A DNA stretch of 33,279 nt from UBA7887 sp964408735 (GTDB lineage: Bacteria; Pseudomonadota; Alphaproteobacteria; UBA7887). The translations under genes were made by a program, and so were the position numbers. Where the stretch lies: positions 1 to 33,279 of the forward strand of contig CAYPAX010000051.1 in assembly GCA_964408735.1 (NCBI GenBank), given 5' to 3'. The first letter of the stretch is position 1, and each line of letters opens with the position of its first letter. The notes beneath the pieces were generated by a model. It was not told where the DNA came from, searched no databases, and saw only the letters and a list, made by a program, of their open reading frames with translations. Positions 15,281-23,829 of this stretch are shown piece after piece.

Positions 15281-16150
15281 CTAAGCAGCAAGAATGGCCG
15301 CCAGGCCTTCGCGGTAGCTGGGATAAGCCAATTCGATGCCGAGCTCGTCGTGCAGGCGGCGGTTGTCGATGCGCCGGTTGTCGGACCAGAACTCCCTGGC
15401 CATGGCCGACATGCCGGCTTGCGCCTCACTGAAGGGGATCAGCGGCGGCGGCTCCCGGCCGAGCAGGTCGCAAGCGTGGGCGAGAACCTCGGCGCTCGGC
15501 GCCGGCTCGTCGTCGCAGAGATTGGTGATGGCGCCAGGCCGCGGCGCCCCTATCGCGGCCCGCACAGCGGCCGCCAGGTCGTCCCGGTGAATGCGCGAAA
15601 ACGTCTGCCCCGGCTTGTCGATGCGCCGCGCCTGGCCGCTCGCGATCTGATCGAAGGCGCTGCGCCCGGGGCCGTAGATGCCGGCCGCACGGAAGATCTG
15701 CACCGCCTTGCCGGCGCTCTCGCCGAATCTCAGCCAGGCCGCCTCCGCCGCCGCCCGCCGCCGCCCGCGCCGGCTGACCGGCGCCACGGCGTCACTTTCG
15801 CTGGCCAGGCCGCCCTGACGGTCGCCATAGACCGCGGTGGACGATATGTAGCCGACCCATTCCAGGCTCGCGAGCGCCGCCAGGTCATCGCCGTGGGCGG
15901 CGAGCACCACGTCGCCGTCCACGCCCGGTGCGATCGAAATCAAGAGATGGCTGCTGCCGGCAAGCGCCTGCGAATCCAGGGGATGTGCCTCGTCGAAACA
16001 ATAGGCCGCGGCGCCGAGCTCGGCGATTCGCGCGAGGCCGGCCTCGTCGCGGCTGCTGCCGGCCACCTGCCAGCCCTCGCCGAGCAGGCGCCGGGCCACG
16101 GCAGTAGCACTGAAGCCAAGCCCGAAACAGAACAAACGTGGCTGGCTCAT
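15281..16150 (-). CDS. Atypical SDR / NAD(P)-dependent epimerase-like protein (YeeZ-like)
   Basis: The 289-residue protein has an N-terminal Rossmann fold with a GLGFSA nucleotide loop (residues 10-15), rather than the classical GxxGxxG. The catalytic region reads YISSTAVYGDRQGG, followed by FRAAGIYGPGRSAFD, typical of YeeZ-like atypical SDRs. The later HRDDLAAAVRAAI and the C-terminal DNRRIDNRRL also fit. The substrate is unknown; the family is often annotated as nucleoside-diphosphate-sugar epimerase without proof. ATG at 16150 is the start; the divergent TPR gene begins 53 bases away, so the two may share a promoter region. Confidence 0.8.
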   Translation of the reverse strand: MSQPRLFCFGLGFSATAVARRLLGEGWQVAGSSRDEAGLARIAELGAAAYCFDEAHPLDSQALAGSSHLLISIAPGVDGDVVLAAHGDDLAALASLEWVGYISSTAVYGDRQGGLASESDAVAPVSRRGRRRAAAEAAWLRFGESAGKAVQIFRAAGIYGPGRSAFDQIASGQARRIDKPGQTFSRIHRDDLAAAVRAAIGAPRPGAITNLCDDEPAPSAEVLAHACDLLGREPPPLIPFSEAQAGMSAMAREFWSDNRRIDNRRLHDELGIELAYPSYREGLAAILAA

Positions 16151-16203
16151 GGGCAATCCTTCGGCTCTTGCAAGAGGGCGGCGCAGCCGCGACTGTAGGC
16201 GCC

Positions 16204-16950
16204 ATGTTGCTTTCCCCGCAAGCGCCTCGCGCCTTGGCTTTCGCGGCACTGCTGGCACTGACCATGCCGGCCCGTGCCGAAGAGGCCGGGCGCTATCACG
16301 ATTGCATCGTCCTTGCCGAGCGCGATGCGTCGGCCGCACTGACCGCTGCCCGCGATTGGCTGGCCGAGGCACCTGCGGCCTCGCCACCTCGTCATTGCCT
16401 GGCGCTGGCCATGATCGGCGCCGGCCAGGCGGCGGAGGGCGCAGCGCAACTCGACAGGCTGGCTGCAGACACGGCGCTGCCGGCGCCGGTTCGCGGCGAC
16501 CTGCACGGCCAGGCCGGCAATGGCTGGCTGATTGCCGGGCGGCCCGACATTGCGCTCGCCGCCTTCGATTCGGCGCTGGTGGTGCACCGGGGCGATGTCG
16601 AGCTGTTGATCGACCGCGCCCGCGCCCATGCCGGCACGGGCGATTACTGGTCGGCCGTGGCCGATCTCGACAGCGCCCTCGACCAGGCACCGGCACGCGA
16701 CGACGCCCTGGCCTTCCGCGCCGCTGCCTATCGTCGTCTCGAGGTCTGGGAGCTTGCCGCCGACGATGCCGCGCGCGCGCTCAGTGCCAACCCGGCCAAT
16801 GTGGATGCCCTGGTCGAGCGTGCCATCCTGCGCCTGCATGCGAACGACCTGGCTACCGCCCGGGCCGATTTCTCGCAAGTGCTGTTGCTGGCGCCGCAAA
16901 GCGCCGCAGCCGACCTGGCGCGAAATTTCCTCGCCGAGTTACCCCGCTAA
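16204..16950 (+). CDS. Exported TPR-repeat protein
   Basis: The 248-residue product begins with a signal peptide (MLLSPQAPRALAFAALLALTM, cleavage near ARA-EE). The mature protein contains several TPR-like units between residues 95 and 240, such as GNGWLIAGRPDIALAAFDSAL, DYWSAVADLDSALDQAP and NDLATARADFSQVLLLAP. These form helical pairs used for protein-protein contact. Two cysteines (CIVLAER and HCLALAM) lie before the repeats. The role is not known; a periplasmic scaffold is the natural guess. The end overlaps the convergent queG by 12 bases. Confidence 0.8.
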   Translation: MLLSPQAPRALAFAALLALTMPARAEEAGRYHDCIVLAERDASAALTAARDWLAEAPAASPPRHCLALAMIGAGQAAEGAAQLDRLAADTALPAPVRGDLHGQAGNGWLIAGRPDIALAAFDSALVVHRGDVELLIDRARAHAGTGDYWSAVADLDSALDQAPARDDALAFRAAAYRRLEVWELAADDAARALSANPANVDALVERAILRLHANDLATARADFSQVLLLAPQSAAADLARNFLAELPR

Positions 16951-18048
16951 CCATTCAGCGGAAACGTCCGGGTCACTCTCTCCGGCGGCGTGCAAGCCGC
17001 GCAATGTTGCAAACGCTGGCTCGGGCAGGAGCCGAGCCAAGGCCCAAACGGCCATGGCGCGCACCAGGGCTGAGGCATCGTCAAGGCAGGCTTCGGCGCT
17101 CGCCGCCAGCGCGGCCTCGCCGCTATTGCCGATGGCGATGAGAACGTTGCGCAAGAACCGCTCGCGGCCCGTGCGCTTGACCGGGGAGCCCGCGAACAGG
17201 GCGCGGAAGGCGGCGTCGTCGAGTGCCGCCAGGTCCGCCAGCCTCGGCGCACTCAGCGTGTCGCGCCCGATCAGTTTCGGCTCCGCCGTGGGGCGCGCGA
17301 ACTTGTTCCAAGGGCAGACCGCCAGGCAGTCGTCGCAGCCATAGACGCGGTTGCCCATGAGCGGGCGCAAGTCGCGCGGAATGTGCCCTTTGTGCTCGAT
17401 GGTGAGATAGGAGATGCAGCGCCGCGCATCGATGCGGTAGGGCGCCGGCAAGGCACCGGTCGGACAGGCATCCAGGCAGCGGCGGCAACTGCCGCAGCGG
17501 TTATCCGCCGGCGCGTCGACGGGCAATTCCAGCGTCGTCAGCACGGCGCCGAGAAACAGCCATGAGCCGTGGCTGAGCGATACCAGATTGGTATGCTTGC
17601 CTTGCCAACCGATGCCGGCGCCGGCGGCCAGCGGTTTTTCCATCAGCGGAGCGGTGTCGCAGAACACTTTCACTTCACCGCCGAATTTCGCGACCATCCA
17701 GCCGGCGAGCTGTTTCAGTCTGCCCTTGAGAACATCGTGATAGTCGCGGTTGCGGGCATAGACCGAGATGCCGCCGCGCTCGGGCCGGGCAAGCACTGCC
17801 AGGGGATCCTCAGCCGGGGCATAGGACAGCCCGACCATCACCGCGCTCTTCGCCACCGCCCACAAGGCCTTGGGGTCGCGGCGACGTGCCAGGGTATCGG
17901 CGAGCCAGCCCATGTCCCCGTGCAGACCCTCGGCGACGAACGCCGCGAGGTCGCCGCCGGCATCCGTTTCGGCCGCCGCGAAGCCGACCGCGTTGAAGCC
18001 CTCGCCAAGGGCGCGTGCGCGAATGCGCTCAGAAATCGAGGTCGGCAT
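16939..18048 (-). CDS. queG: Epoxyqueuosine reductase QueG
   Basis: QueG carries out the last step of queuosine synthesis, reducing epoxyqueuosine in tRNA with cobalamin and two 4Fe-4S clusters. The 369-residue protein has the catalytic aspartate D131 in VFCDTAPLMEK. Ferredoxin-type cysteines lie in CGSCRRCLDACP (185, 188, 191, 195) and CDDCLAVCPWN (238, 241, 245), with C211 completing the set. A HEAT-like C-terminal part (about 300-360, ASALVRAMAVWALARLL) is present. The start at 18048 lies inside the upstream GST-like gene, a 20-base overlap that suggests an operon. Confidence 0.95.
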   Translation of the reverse strand: MPTSISERIRARALGEGFNAVGFAAAETDAGGDLAAFVAEGLHGDMGWLADTLARRRDPKALWAVAKSAVMVGLSYAPAEDPLAVLARPERGGISVYARNRDYHDVLKGRLKQLAGWMVAKFGGEVKVFCDTAPLMEKPLAAGAGIGWQGKHTNLVSLSHGSWLFLGAVLTTLELPVDAPADNRCGSCRRCLDACPTGALPAPYRIDARRCISYLTIEHKGHIPRDLRPLMGNRVYGCDDCLAVCPWNKFARPTAEPKLIGRDTLSAPRLADLAALDDAAFRALFAGSPVKRTGRERFLRNVLIAIGNSGEAALAASAEACLDDASALVRAMAVWALARLLPEPAFATLRGLHAAGESDPDVSAEWLAG

Positions 18049-18703
18049 AATGGCGCGGCGGAGAAACGCCGGGCACGTAGTCCTCGAGCAAGGCGCGGAA
18101 GGCGGGCCGCGACTTGAGCTTGGCGTACCAGTCGCGCACTGCCTCGTTGGCGGACCAGGCGACATCGCCGAGATAGTCGGCCACCGACAGCTCTGCCGCG
18201 GCAACGAGATCGGCACGGCTGAGCACGTCGCCGGCCAGCCAGCGGCGGCGCTCGACCAGCCAGGCGATATAATCGAGATGCGCCGTGAGCGCGGTTTTGG
18301 CCAGGCGAATGGTCTCGGAATCCGGCTGGCCGCGGCGGAAGAAGCGCTTGAGCACTTTTTCGTCGAGCAGGGGATGCACCACCTCGCCATGGAAGGCGCG
18401 GGCAAACCAGTCGCAGAGCCGCCGGCATTCGGCGCGCTGTGCCGGCCCACCGGCGATCAGCGGCGAATCGGGCTGCACGTCGTCGAGGTATTCGAGGATC
18501 GGCCCGGCGCCGCAGACCGCGGTCGCGCCATCGGCCAGCACCGGCACTTCGCCGGCCGGGTTGAGCACCAGGAAAGACTCACGCCGCTCCCAGACCGGCT
18601 CGGCGACAAGTGCGCAGTCCCAGCCCTTTTCGGCCAGCGCCAGGCGCACCGCGCGACTGCCCGCCGATAGCGGCAGGTGATAGAGAATCCGCTCCTCAGA
18701 CAC
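18029..18703 (-). CDS. Glutathione S-transferase family protein
   Basis: The 224-residue product has the two-domain GST layout. The thioredoxin-like N-terminal part contains YHLPLSAGSRAVR with the likely active-site serine, the cis-proline segment GEVPVL and the glutathione-contacting ILEYLDD. The all-helical C-terminal part includes WLAGDVLSRADLVAAAEL, the N-capping box region. GTG at 18703 is preferred because GGAAGGGGG lies just upstream; an ATG at 18718 lacks a ribosome binding site and would add five residues. The 3' end overlaps queG. This pair recurs in alphaproteobacteria, but a functional link to queuosine is not established here. Confidence 0.88.
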   Translation of the reverse strand: MSEERILYHLPLSAGSRAVRLALAEKGWDCALVAEPVWERRESFLVLNPAGEVPVLADGATAVCGAGPILEYLDDVQPDSPLIAGGPAQRAECRRLCDWFARAFHGEVVHPLLDEKVLKRFFRRGQPDSETIRLAKTALTAHLDYIAWLVERRRWLAGDVLSRADLVAAAELSVADYLGDVAWSANEAVRDWYAKLKSRPAFRALLEDYVPGVSPPRHYADLDF

Positions 18704-18802
18704 AGCGCCCCCTTCCATCGGTCCGTATCGTACCCTTCAGTACCGCAGTTGTGCGAGAGCCAGTGAATCTGGCAGAACCATAGACCCGTTCGGAGTGCTG
18801 TC

Positions 18803-19597
18803 TTGAGCCTGGTTCATCTCGTCGTCGTCGCCCTGGTGCAGGGCATCACCGAATTCCTGCCCGTCAGCTCGTCCGGGCACCTGGTGCTGATCCCGGTGCT
18901 GACGGGCTGGCCGGACCAGGGCCGGGCCGTCGACGTCGCCGCCCATGTCGGCAGCCTGGGCGCGGTGCTGGTCTATTTCCGCCGCGACGTGGTGGCGCTG
19001 GCCGCTGCCGCTCTGGCTTTGCCGCGTGGGCGCGATCATCCGCAAGCGCGCCTGCTGTTGCTGCTTGCGCTGGCGACGGTCCCGGCGGTGGTGGCGGGGG
19101 CAGCGCTTTCGGCCTGGTCCTTGCCCTTGCGCGGTGTCGAGATCATCGCCTGGACGATGACGCTCGGCGCCGTCCTGCTCTACCTCGCCGACCGCTTCGG
19201 CCCGATGGCGGACACCATCGGCGATCTCACATGGCGCGGCGCGCTGGCGATAGGTTTGGCCCAGGTTCTGGCCCTGGTGCCGGGAACCAGCCGCGCCGGA
19301 ATCACCATGACGGCAGCGCGTCTGCTCGGCTTGGCAAGGGACGAAGCGGCGCGCTTTTCGATGTTGCTGGCGATACCGGTGATTCTCGGTGCCGGGGCAC
19401 TGGAAGGCGCGGCGCTCCTGGCATCGGACGACGCTCAGCTCAGTGCCTCGGCGGCCCTGGCGGCGCTGCTCTCCTTCGCCGCCGCCCTGGCGGCGATCGC
19501 GGTGCTGATGCGCTGGCTACGCCACGCCAGCTTCACGCCGCTGGTGATCTATCGCCTGGCTTTGGGTTTCGCGCTCTTGGGGTACGTCTACCTTTAG
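18803..19597 (+). CDS. uppP: Undecaprenyl-diphosphatase UppP (BacA)
   Basis: UppP removes a phosphate from undecaprenyl diphosphate and so recycles the lipid carrier for peptidoglycan and O-antigen. The 264-residue membrane protein shows both signature loops: QGITEFLPVSSSGH (13-26, with E17 and H26) and PGTSRAGIT (160-168, with R164). About eight hydrophobic segments are visible. TTG 18803 is the likely start, with CGGAG just upstream and the family-typical sequence immediately after. The gene ends convergently with the NDUFA9-like gene, overlapping it by four bases. Confidence 0.95.
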   Translation: MSLVHLVVVALVQGITEFLPVSSSGHLVLIPVLTGWPDQGRAVDVAAHVGSLGAVLVYFRRDVVALAAAALALPRGRDHPQARLLLLLALATVPAVVAGAALSAWSLPLRGVEIIAWTMTLGAVLLYLADRFGPMADTIGDLTWRGALAIGLAQVLALVPGTSRAGITMTAARLLGLARDEAARFSMLLAIPVILGAGALEGAALLASDDAQLSASAALAALLSFAAALAAIAVLMRWLRHASFTPLVIYRLALGFALLGYVYL

Positions 19598-20538
19598 GCG
19601 CTGCGGCTCGGCTCCAGGCCGCCGCCACGGCGGTAGCGGGCGAGATAGCTCGGCACCACCACTTCGAGCGCCGTCGGCGAAATACCGAGATCGGCGAGAT
19701 TGCCAGTGCCCTGGCCGACCACCGAATCGCTGGCCAGCTGCAGCACCTGGTCGCGGGTCAATGGCGGGTTGGGCCAGAATTCGAGGAACCAGGCCTTGAT
19801 CGCCATCAGCGCAGACGGCACCGGCAGCAGCAGGCAGCGCCGGTCGGTCTCGGCCACGATATATTCGAGCAGCTCGCGGAAGCTGTAGATGCGCGGCCCG
19901 CCGAGCTCATAGACGCGCCCGACCGTGTCGTCGTCCGCCAGGGCGCGCATCGCCGCGGCGGCCACGTCCTCCACATGTACGGGCTGGAAACGCGTATGGC
20001 CGCCGTCGATCAGCGGCAGCACCGGCGCCAGACGGGCGAGGGCCGCGAAACGGTTGAAGAAATCGTCTTCCGGGCCGAACACCAGGCTGGGGCGCAGGAT
20101 GGTGGCCGCGGGGAAGGCCGCCCTGACAGCCGTCTCGCCGGCCGCCTTGCTGCGGCCATAGCGCGAAAGCGTATCCTCGCCGAGGGCGGAGATATGCACG
20201 AGGCGCCCGACACCGGCCTCGGCCGCGGCCTTGGCCACACGCTCGGCTCCCTGGGCGTGAATGGCGTCGAAGCGCTGCTGGCCACGCTCGGTGAGAATGC
20301 CGACCGCATTGATCGCCACGTCCGAGCCTTCGAGGGCCGCCGCCACCGCAGCGCCATCGCGCAAATCGACACGGATCGGGACCACCTGGCCGACATCGCC
20401 CATGGTGCGCAGGAATCCCGCCAACTCGGGCCGGCGTACGCCGACCAGAACCCGCGTGCCGGCTTCCGCCAGCCGCTGAACCATGTAGCGGCCGAGAAAG
20501 CCCGAGCCGCCGAAAACCGTTGCCTGTGCCGCCGCCAT
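19594..20538 (-). CDS. Complex I NDUFA9-subunit-family NAD(P)-binding protein
   Basis: The 314-residue protein is an atypical SDR. It has the nucleotide loop GGSGFLG (10-16), an acidic VDLRDGAAVAAALEGSDVAINAVGIL segment and YGRSKAAGE, which keeps the YxxxK pair. ILRPSLVFGPEDDFFNRFA followed by FQPVHVEDVAAAA is characteristic of the NDUFA9-like family. In mitochondria the relative is an accessory subunit of complex I; in bacteria the role is less clear and may concern quinone synthesis or assembly. It is not near nuo genes here. Confidence 0.87.
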   Translation of the reverse strand: MAAAQATVFGGSGFLGRYMVQRLAEAGTRVLVGVRRPELAGFLRTMGDVGQVVPIRVDLRDGAAVAAALEGSDVAINAVGILTERGQQRFDAIHAQGAERVAKAAAEAGVGRLVHISALGEDTLSRYGRSKAAGETAVRAAFPAATILRPSLVFGPEDDFFNRFAALARLAPVLPLIDGGHTRFQPVHVEDVAAAAMRALADDDTVGRVYELGGPRIYSFRELLEYIVAETDRRCLLLPVPSALMAIKAWFLEFWPNPPLTRDQVLQLASDSVVGQGTGNLADLGISPTALEVVVPSYLARYRRGGGLEPSRSA

Positions 20539-20645
20539 TTAGCCTCGAAGCCTCTCCCTACGCGTCACGATCCGCCCGCACGCGCTCTCGGCCGCCGACG
20601 CTCGCGCCGGCAGCGGAGGTAATACTTGCCCCAGGCAGCGCCGGG

Positions 20646-20694
20646 GCGCCAGCAGAAAGTGCACTACCTTGGCGTGTGCGCCAGCACAAAGTGC
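20646..20694. repeat. Two direct repeats, possible IS end remnant
   Basis: GCGCCAGCAGAAAGTGC (20646-20662) and GCGCCAGCACAAAGTGC (20678-20694) differ at one base and are 32 bp apart. A TTGACA follows the second copy. Read on the minus strand, the unit begins TGTCAACGCACTTTGTGCTGG, with multiple repeats near a TGT end, which is how IS21-type ends are built. No transposase gene is present. This could be a solitary IS end, or a regulatory repeat for the tRNA gene downstream. Confidence 0.45.
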
Positions 20695-20695
20695 G

Positions 20696-20724
20696 TTGAC
20701 AGGCCCCCGGCCCGCCGGTAGTCA
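20696..20724 (+). promoter_or_regulatory. Possible promoter of tRNA-Leu
   Basis: TTGACA at 20696-20701 is followed, after 17 bases, by TAGTCA at 20719-20724. The -35 box is perfect; the -10 box is weak. Transcription would begin about 35 bases before the tRNA. The -35 box directly follows the second direct repeat. Confidence 0.45.
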
Positions 20725-20765
20725 CTGCCTGCTGCCGCGCCCCGTGACGCGGCATCGCCGGCCAG

Positions 20766-20852
<87 letters not shown>

Positions 20853-20904
20853 ACCCTTGCGCCAAGCCGGCCAGCGCAACCTCTAACCACATAAGGCTCC
20901 AGTC

Positions 20905-21516
20905 ATGGCCGTGCACCTGCACCAATTCGACCTTCCCGGGGATGTGACCTTCGGCGACCAGGTGGCCGTGGACACGGAGACCACCGGGCTCGACCTCAAT
21001 CGCGACCGTCTCTGCGTGGTACAGCTCTCGGGGGGCGATGGCGATGCCCACCTGGTGCACTTCCCGGCACCACAATACGACGCACCGAACCTCTGCCGCC
21101 TGCTGGCCGACGAGAATTCGACCAAGCTGTTCCACTTCGCGCGCTTCGATGTCGCCGTGCTGTGGCAGGCCTTGGGCGTGATCTGCCGGCCCATCTATTG
21201 CACCAAGATCGCCTCCAAGCTGGTGCGTACCTATACCGACCGCCACGGTCTCAAGGACCTCTGTTCCGAGCTGATCGGCGTCGAGCTGTCGAAAAAACAG
21301 CAAAGCTCCGACTGGGCGGCGGAGTCCTTGAGTGAGGCGCAGCAGGCCTATGCCGCGAGCGACGTTCTGCATTTGCACAAGCTGCGCGAGAAGCTCGATG
21401 TCATGTTGGCGCGCGAAGACCGCGATGGCCTGGCGGAAGCCTGCTTCGCCTTTCTCGAAGTGCGCGCTGCGCTCGATCTCGAGGGCTGGGACGGTGAGGA
21501 TATTTTCGCCCACTGA
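20905..21516 (+). CDS. rnd: Ribonuclease D, short form
   Basis: The 203-residue protein is a DEDDy 3'-5' exoribonuclease that trims tRNA precursors and other RNAs. Catalytic residues are visible: D23 and E25 in VAVDTETTGLD, D82 in FHFARFDVAVL, and Y149 and D153 in YAASDVLHLHKL. The HRDC domains found in E. coli RNase D are absent, which is normal for the alphaproteobacterial short form. ATG 20905 has AAGG at 20893-20896. It lies 52 bases after tRNA-Leu and opens the conserved kdsD-lpt-rpoN neighbourhood. Confidence 0.9.
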   Translation: MAVHLHQFDLPGDVTFGDQVAVDTETTGLDLNRDRLCVVQLSGGDGDAHLVHFPAPQYDAPNLCRLLADENSTKLFHFARFDVAVLWQALGVICRPIYCTKIASKLVRTYTDRHGLKDLCSELIGVELSKKQQSSDWAAESLSEAQQAYAASDVLHLHKLREKLDVMLAREDRDGLAEACFAFLEVRAALDLEGWDGEDIFAH

Positions 21517-21632
21517 GTGTGCGATTGACCACCCACTGTGATTGATTTCCCAGTGCCTGAGTCCCATACTTCATCCATCGGCATGCAAGATCGGGGCCGC
21601 ATGGTTCGCGGTGGCCAGAAAAGCAGGACAAT

Positions 21633-22649
21633 TTGACCGCATCGACAGACTTCGATGAAGAGCTGGAGGCCATGGCCGAGTCCGTACCCTGGGGGCCGGC
21701 CGAAGCCATCGCCGCAGGCCGGCAAGTTCTCGATACCGAATCCCAGGCCCTGGCGCGCCTCTCCGAGACCCTCGACGAAAGCTTTGCCCGCGCCGTCGAG
21801 ACCATAGCCGGCGTGCACGGCCGCGTGGTGCTGACCGGCATGGGCAAGTCGGGTCATATCGCACGCAAGATCGCCGCCACCCTGGCCTCGACGGGAACGC
21901 CGGCGATGTATGTCCATCCCGGCGAGGCGAGCCACGGGGATCTCGGCATGGTCACCCGCGACGACGCGGTCCTCGCGCTCTCCAACTCCGGCGAGACCGC
22001 CGAGCTCAACGATATCGTCGAGCACGCGGCGCGCTTTCATATCCCCTTGCTGGCCATTGTCGGCCGATCCAAGAGCACCCTCGGCGACAGCGCCGACGTG
22101 GCCCTGGTGCTGCCCGATATGCCCGAAGCCTGCCCCAACGGCATGGCGCCGACCACTTCGACGACCATGGCGCTGGCGATCGGCGACGCCTTGTCGGTGG
22201 CCCTGGTGGTGCGCAGCGGCTTCACGGGAATAGATTTCCGCATGCTTCATCCCGGCGGCAGCCTGGGCACGCGCCTGCGCACGGTCCGTGATCTGATGCA
22301 CGGCGCCGACGGCATGCCCCTGGTGGCCACGGCCACGCCGATGGCCGATGCCCTATTGGTCATGACCGCCAAGAGCTTCGGCTGTGTCGGCGTGACCGGC
22401 GACGACGGCGCCCTGGTCGGCATCGTCACCGACGGCGATCTGCGCCGCCATATGGCGCCGGAGCTGTTGACGATGGTGGCCGGCGACGTGATGACACCCG
22501 ACCCCAAAGTGATCGGCAGCAAGCACCTGGCCGCCGAAGCGCTGTGGGTCATGAGCACGCGCAAGATCACCAGCCTGTTCGTGGTCGAGGACGGCCTGCC
22601 GGTCGGCATATTGCATTTGCATGACTGTCTGCGCGCAGGCATCGCCTGA
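21633..22649 (+). CDS. kdsD: Arabinose-5-phosphate isomerase KdsD (KpsF/GutQ family)
   Basis: KdsD turns ribulose 5-phosphate into arabinose 5-phosphate, the first step toward Kdo for lipopolysaccharide. The 338-residue protein has an N-terminal SIS domain with GMGKSGHIA (69-77), HPGEASHGDLGM and ALSNSGETAE. Two CBS domains follow from about residue 215 to the end, with GIVTDGDLRRHM in the first. TTG 21633 is taken as the start, with AGGA just before; the family-like N terminus supports it. The stop overlaps lptC by one base, so the LPS genes are likely one operon. Confidence 0.93.
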   Translation: MTASTDFDEELEAMAESVPWGPAEAIAAGRQVLDTESQALARLSETLDESFARAVETIAGVHGRVVLTGMGKSGHIARKIAATLASTGTPAMYVHPGEASHGDLGMVTRDDAVLALSNSGETAELNDIVEHAARFHIPLLAIVGRSKSTLGDSADVALVLPDMPEACPNGMAPTTSTTMALAIGDALSVALVVRSGFTGIDFRMLHPGGSLGTRLRTVRDLMHGADGMPLVATATPMADALLVMTAKSFGCVGVTGDDGALVGIVTDGDLRRHMAPELLTMVAGDVMTPDPKVIGSKHLAAEALWVMSTRKITSLFVVEDGLPVGILHLHDCLRAGIA

Positions 22650-23305
22650 TGGCCCGCGCCGACTTTCTTCGCGCTTGGCGGCGCCCGCGCGGCGGCTCGG
22701 AGGCCCTGCGCGCCGAGGCCGGCTACCGCCGCCGCCTGGCGTTCCTGCGCCTGGTGGTGCCGACGGCGGCACTGGCGCTGCTCGGCTCGCTGGTGGCCTA
22801 TCCGCTCTTGAAGGAGACAAAGGGCCGTTTCCACATCGACTTCGCCGATTCCGAATTCACCATTACGGGCCGCGACGAAATGCTCAATCCGCGCTTCGTC
22901 GGCACCGATTCGGCCAACCAGCCCTATACGGTGACAGCCGAGACCGCCATGCGGCCTTCGGGCGACGATGACGTGATCTTTCTTGTTGCCCCGCAGGGCG
23001 ACATCACCCTGGAAGACGGTGACTGGCTATTGGTCAGTGCCGACCAGGGACTGTTCGACCGCAGCGCCGAAACCCTGGAGCTGACCGGCTCGGTGAAGCT
23101 GTTTACCGACTCGGGCTTTGCCGTCGATACCGACCAGGTTCTGTTCGATCTGAACCAAGGCAGCGCCGTGAGTGAGAGCCCGACGCACGGCCAGGGGCCG
23201 TGGGGGCTGCTCGATTCGGTGGGCTTCGAATATCGCCCCGAGGGACGCGTGTTCCATTTTGCCGGCCGGCCGCGGCTGACCCTGTTCACCACGGACGAAG
23301 GCTGA
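22649..23305 (+). CDS. lptC: LPS export protein LptC
   Basis: LptC is the bitopic inner-membrane part of the LPS bridge and passes LPS from LptBFG to LptA. The 218-residue protein has one membrane segment (about 31-50, LRLVVPTAALALLGSLVAYP) after a basic cytoplasmic start. The periplasmic beta-jellyroll contains FHIDFADSEFTITGRDE and alternating polar and hydrophobic strands. Its place between kdsD and lptA is the standard one. Overlap with kdsD is by a single base (TGATG). Confidence 0.88.
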   Translation: MARADFLRAWRRPRGGSEALRAEAGYRRRLAFLRLVVPTAALALLGSLVAYPLLKETKGRFHIDFADSEFTITGRDEMLNPRFVGTDSANQPYTVTAETAMRPSGDDDVIFLVAPQGDITLEDGDWLLVSADQGLFDRSAETLELTGSVKLFTDSGFAVDTDQVLFDLNQGSAVSESPTHGQGPWGLLDSVGFEYRPEGRVFHFAGRPRLTLFTTDEG

Positions 23306-23309
23306 GGTG

Positions 23310-23822
23310 ATGCTCGGACGCCTCTGTATCCTGCCCTTGTTGCTGGCGCTGACAAGCCCGGCGCTGGCCCAGTTCGAATCCGACTCCAACCTGCCGGTGG
23401 AGATCACTGCCGACGCCATGGAGTGGATGAACGAGGAAGGCATCGCCATCGCTCGCGGCAACGCCGATGCCGTACAGGGCCGCTACCGCCTGCGCGCCGA
23501 CGTGCTCACTGCCTATGTCAACCAGGCCGGTGGCGATTCGCCCAACCGCATTCGCCGCATCGATGCCCAGGGCCATGTCACCCTGTCGACACCGACCGAA
23601 AGCGCCCGCGGCGAAGCCGGCACCTACGATGTCGAGCGCAAGGTCGCGGTGCTGGAAGGCTCGGTGGTTCTCACCCAGGGCACTACGGTGCTGCGCGGCG
23701 AGCATCTGGTGATGGACCTGGTCAGTGGCCGCAGCACCTTGCAGGGCGGCACTTCCGGTACGATCCAGCCGGCCGAAGACGGCCGCGTGGAGATGATCTT
23801 CGAGCCCGAGAGCGGCAATTGA
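23310..23822 (+). CDS. lptA: Periplasmic LPS-binding protein LptA
   Basis: LptA forms the periplasmic filament that conducts LPS to the outer membrane. The 170-residue product has a signal peptide (MLGRLCILPLLLALTSPALA, cut before QFES) and an OstA-type beta-jellyroll. Typical parts are LPVEITADAMEWMNEEGIAIARG without its length limits, YRLRADVLTAY and VLTQGTTVLRGEHLVMDL. ATG 23310 is used; a GTG at 23307 is equally possible and adds one residue. LptB follows eight bases later. Confidence 0.9.
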   Translation: MLGRLCILPLLLALTSPALAQFESDSNLPVEITADAMEWMNEEGIAIARGNADAVQGRYRLRADVLTAYVNQAGGDSPNRIRRIDAQGHVTLSTPTESARGEAGTYDVERKVAVLEGSVVLTQGTTVLRGEHLVMDLVSGRSTLQGGTSGTIQPAEDGRVEMIFEPESGN

Positions 23823-23829
23823 GGCGCAC

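Noticed and set aside
16151..16696. Longer start for the SDR-like gene at 15281-16150
   Set aside because: The extra upstream residues are Arg/Pro-rich and antisense to the TPR gene; the Rossmann fold begins right after the ATG at 16150.
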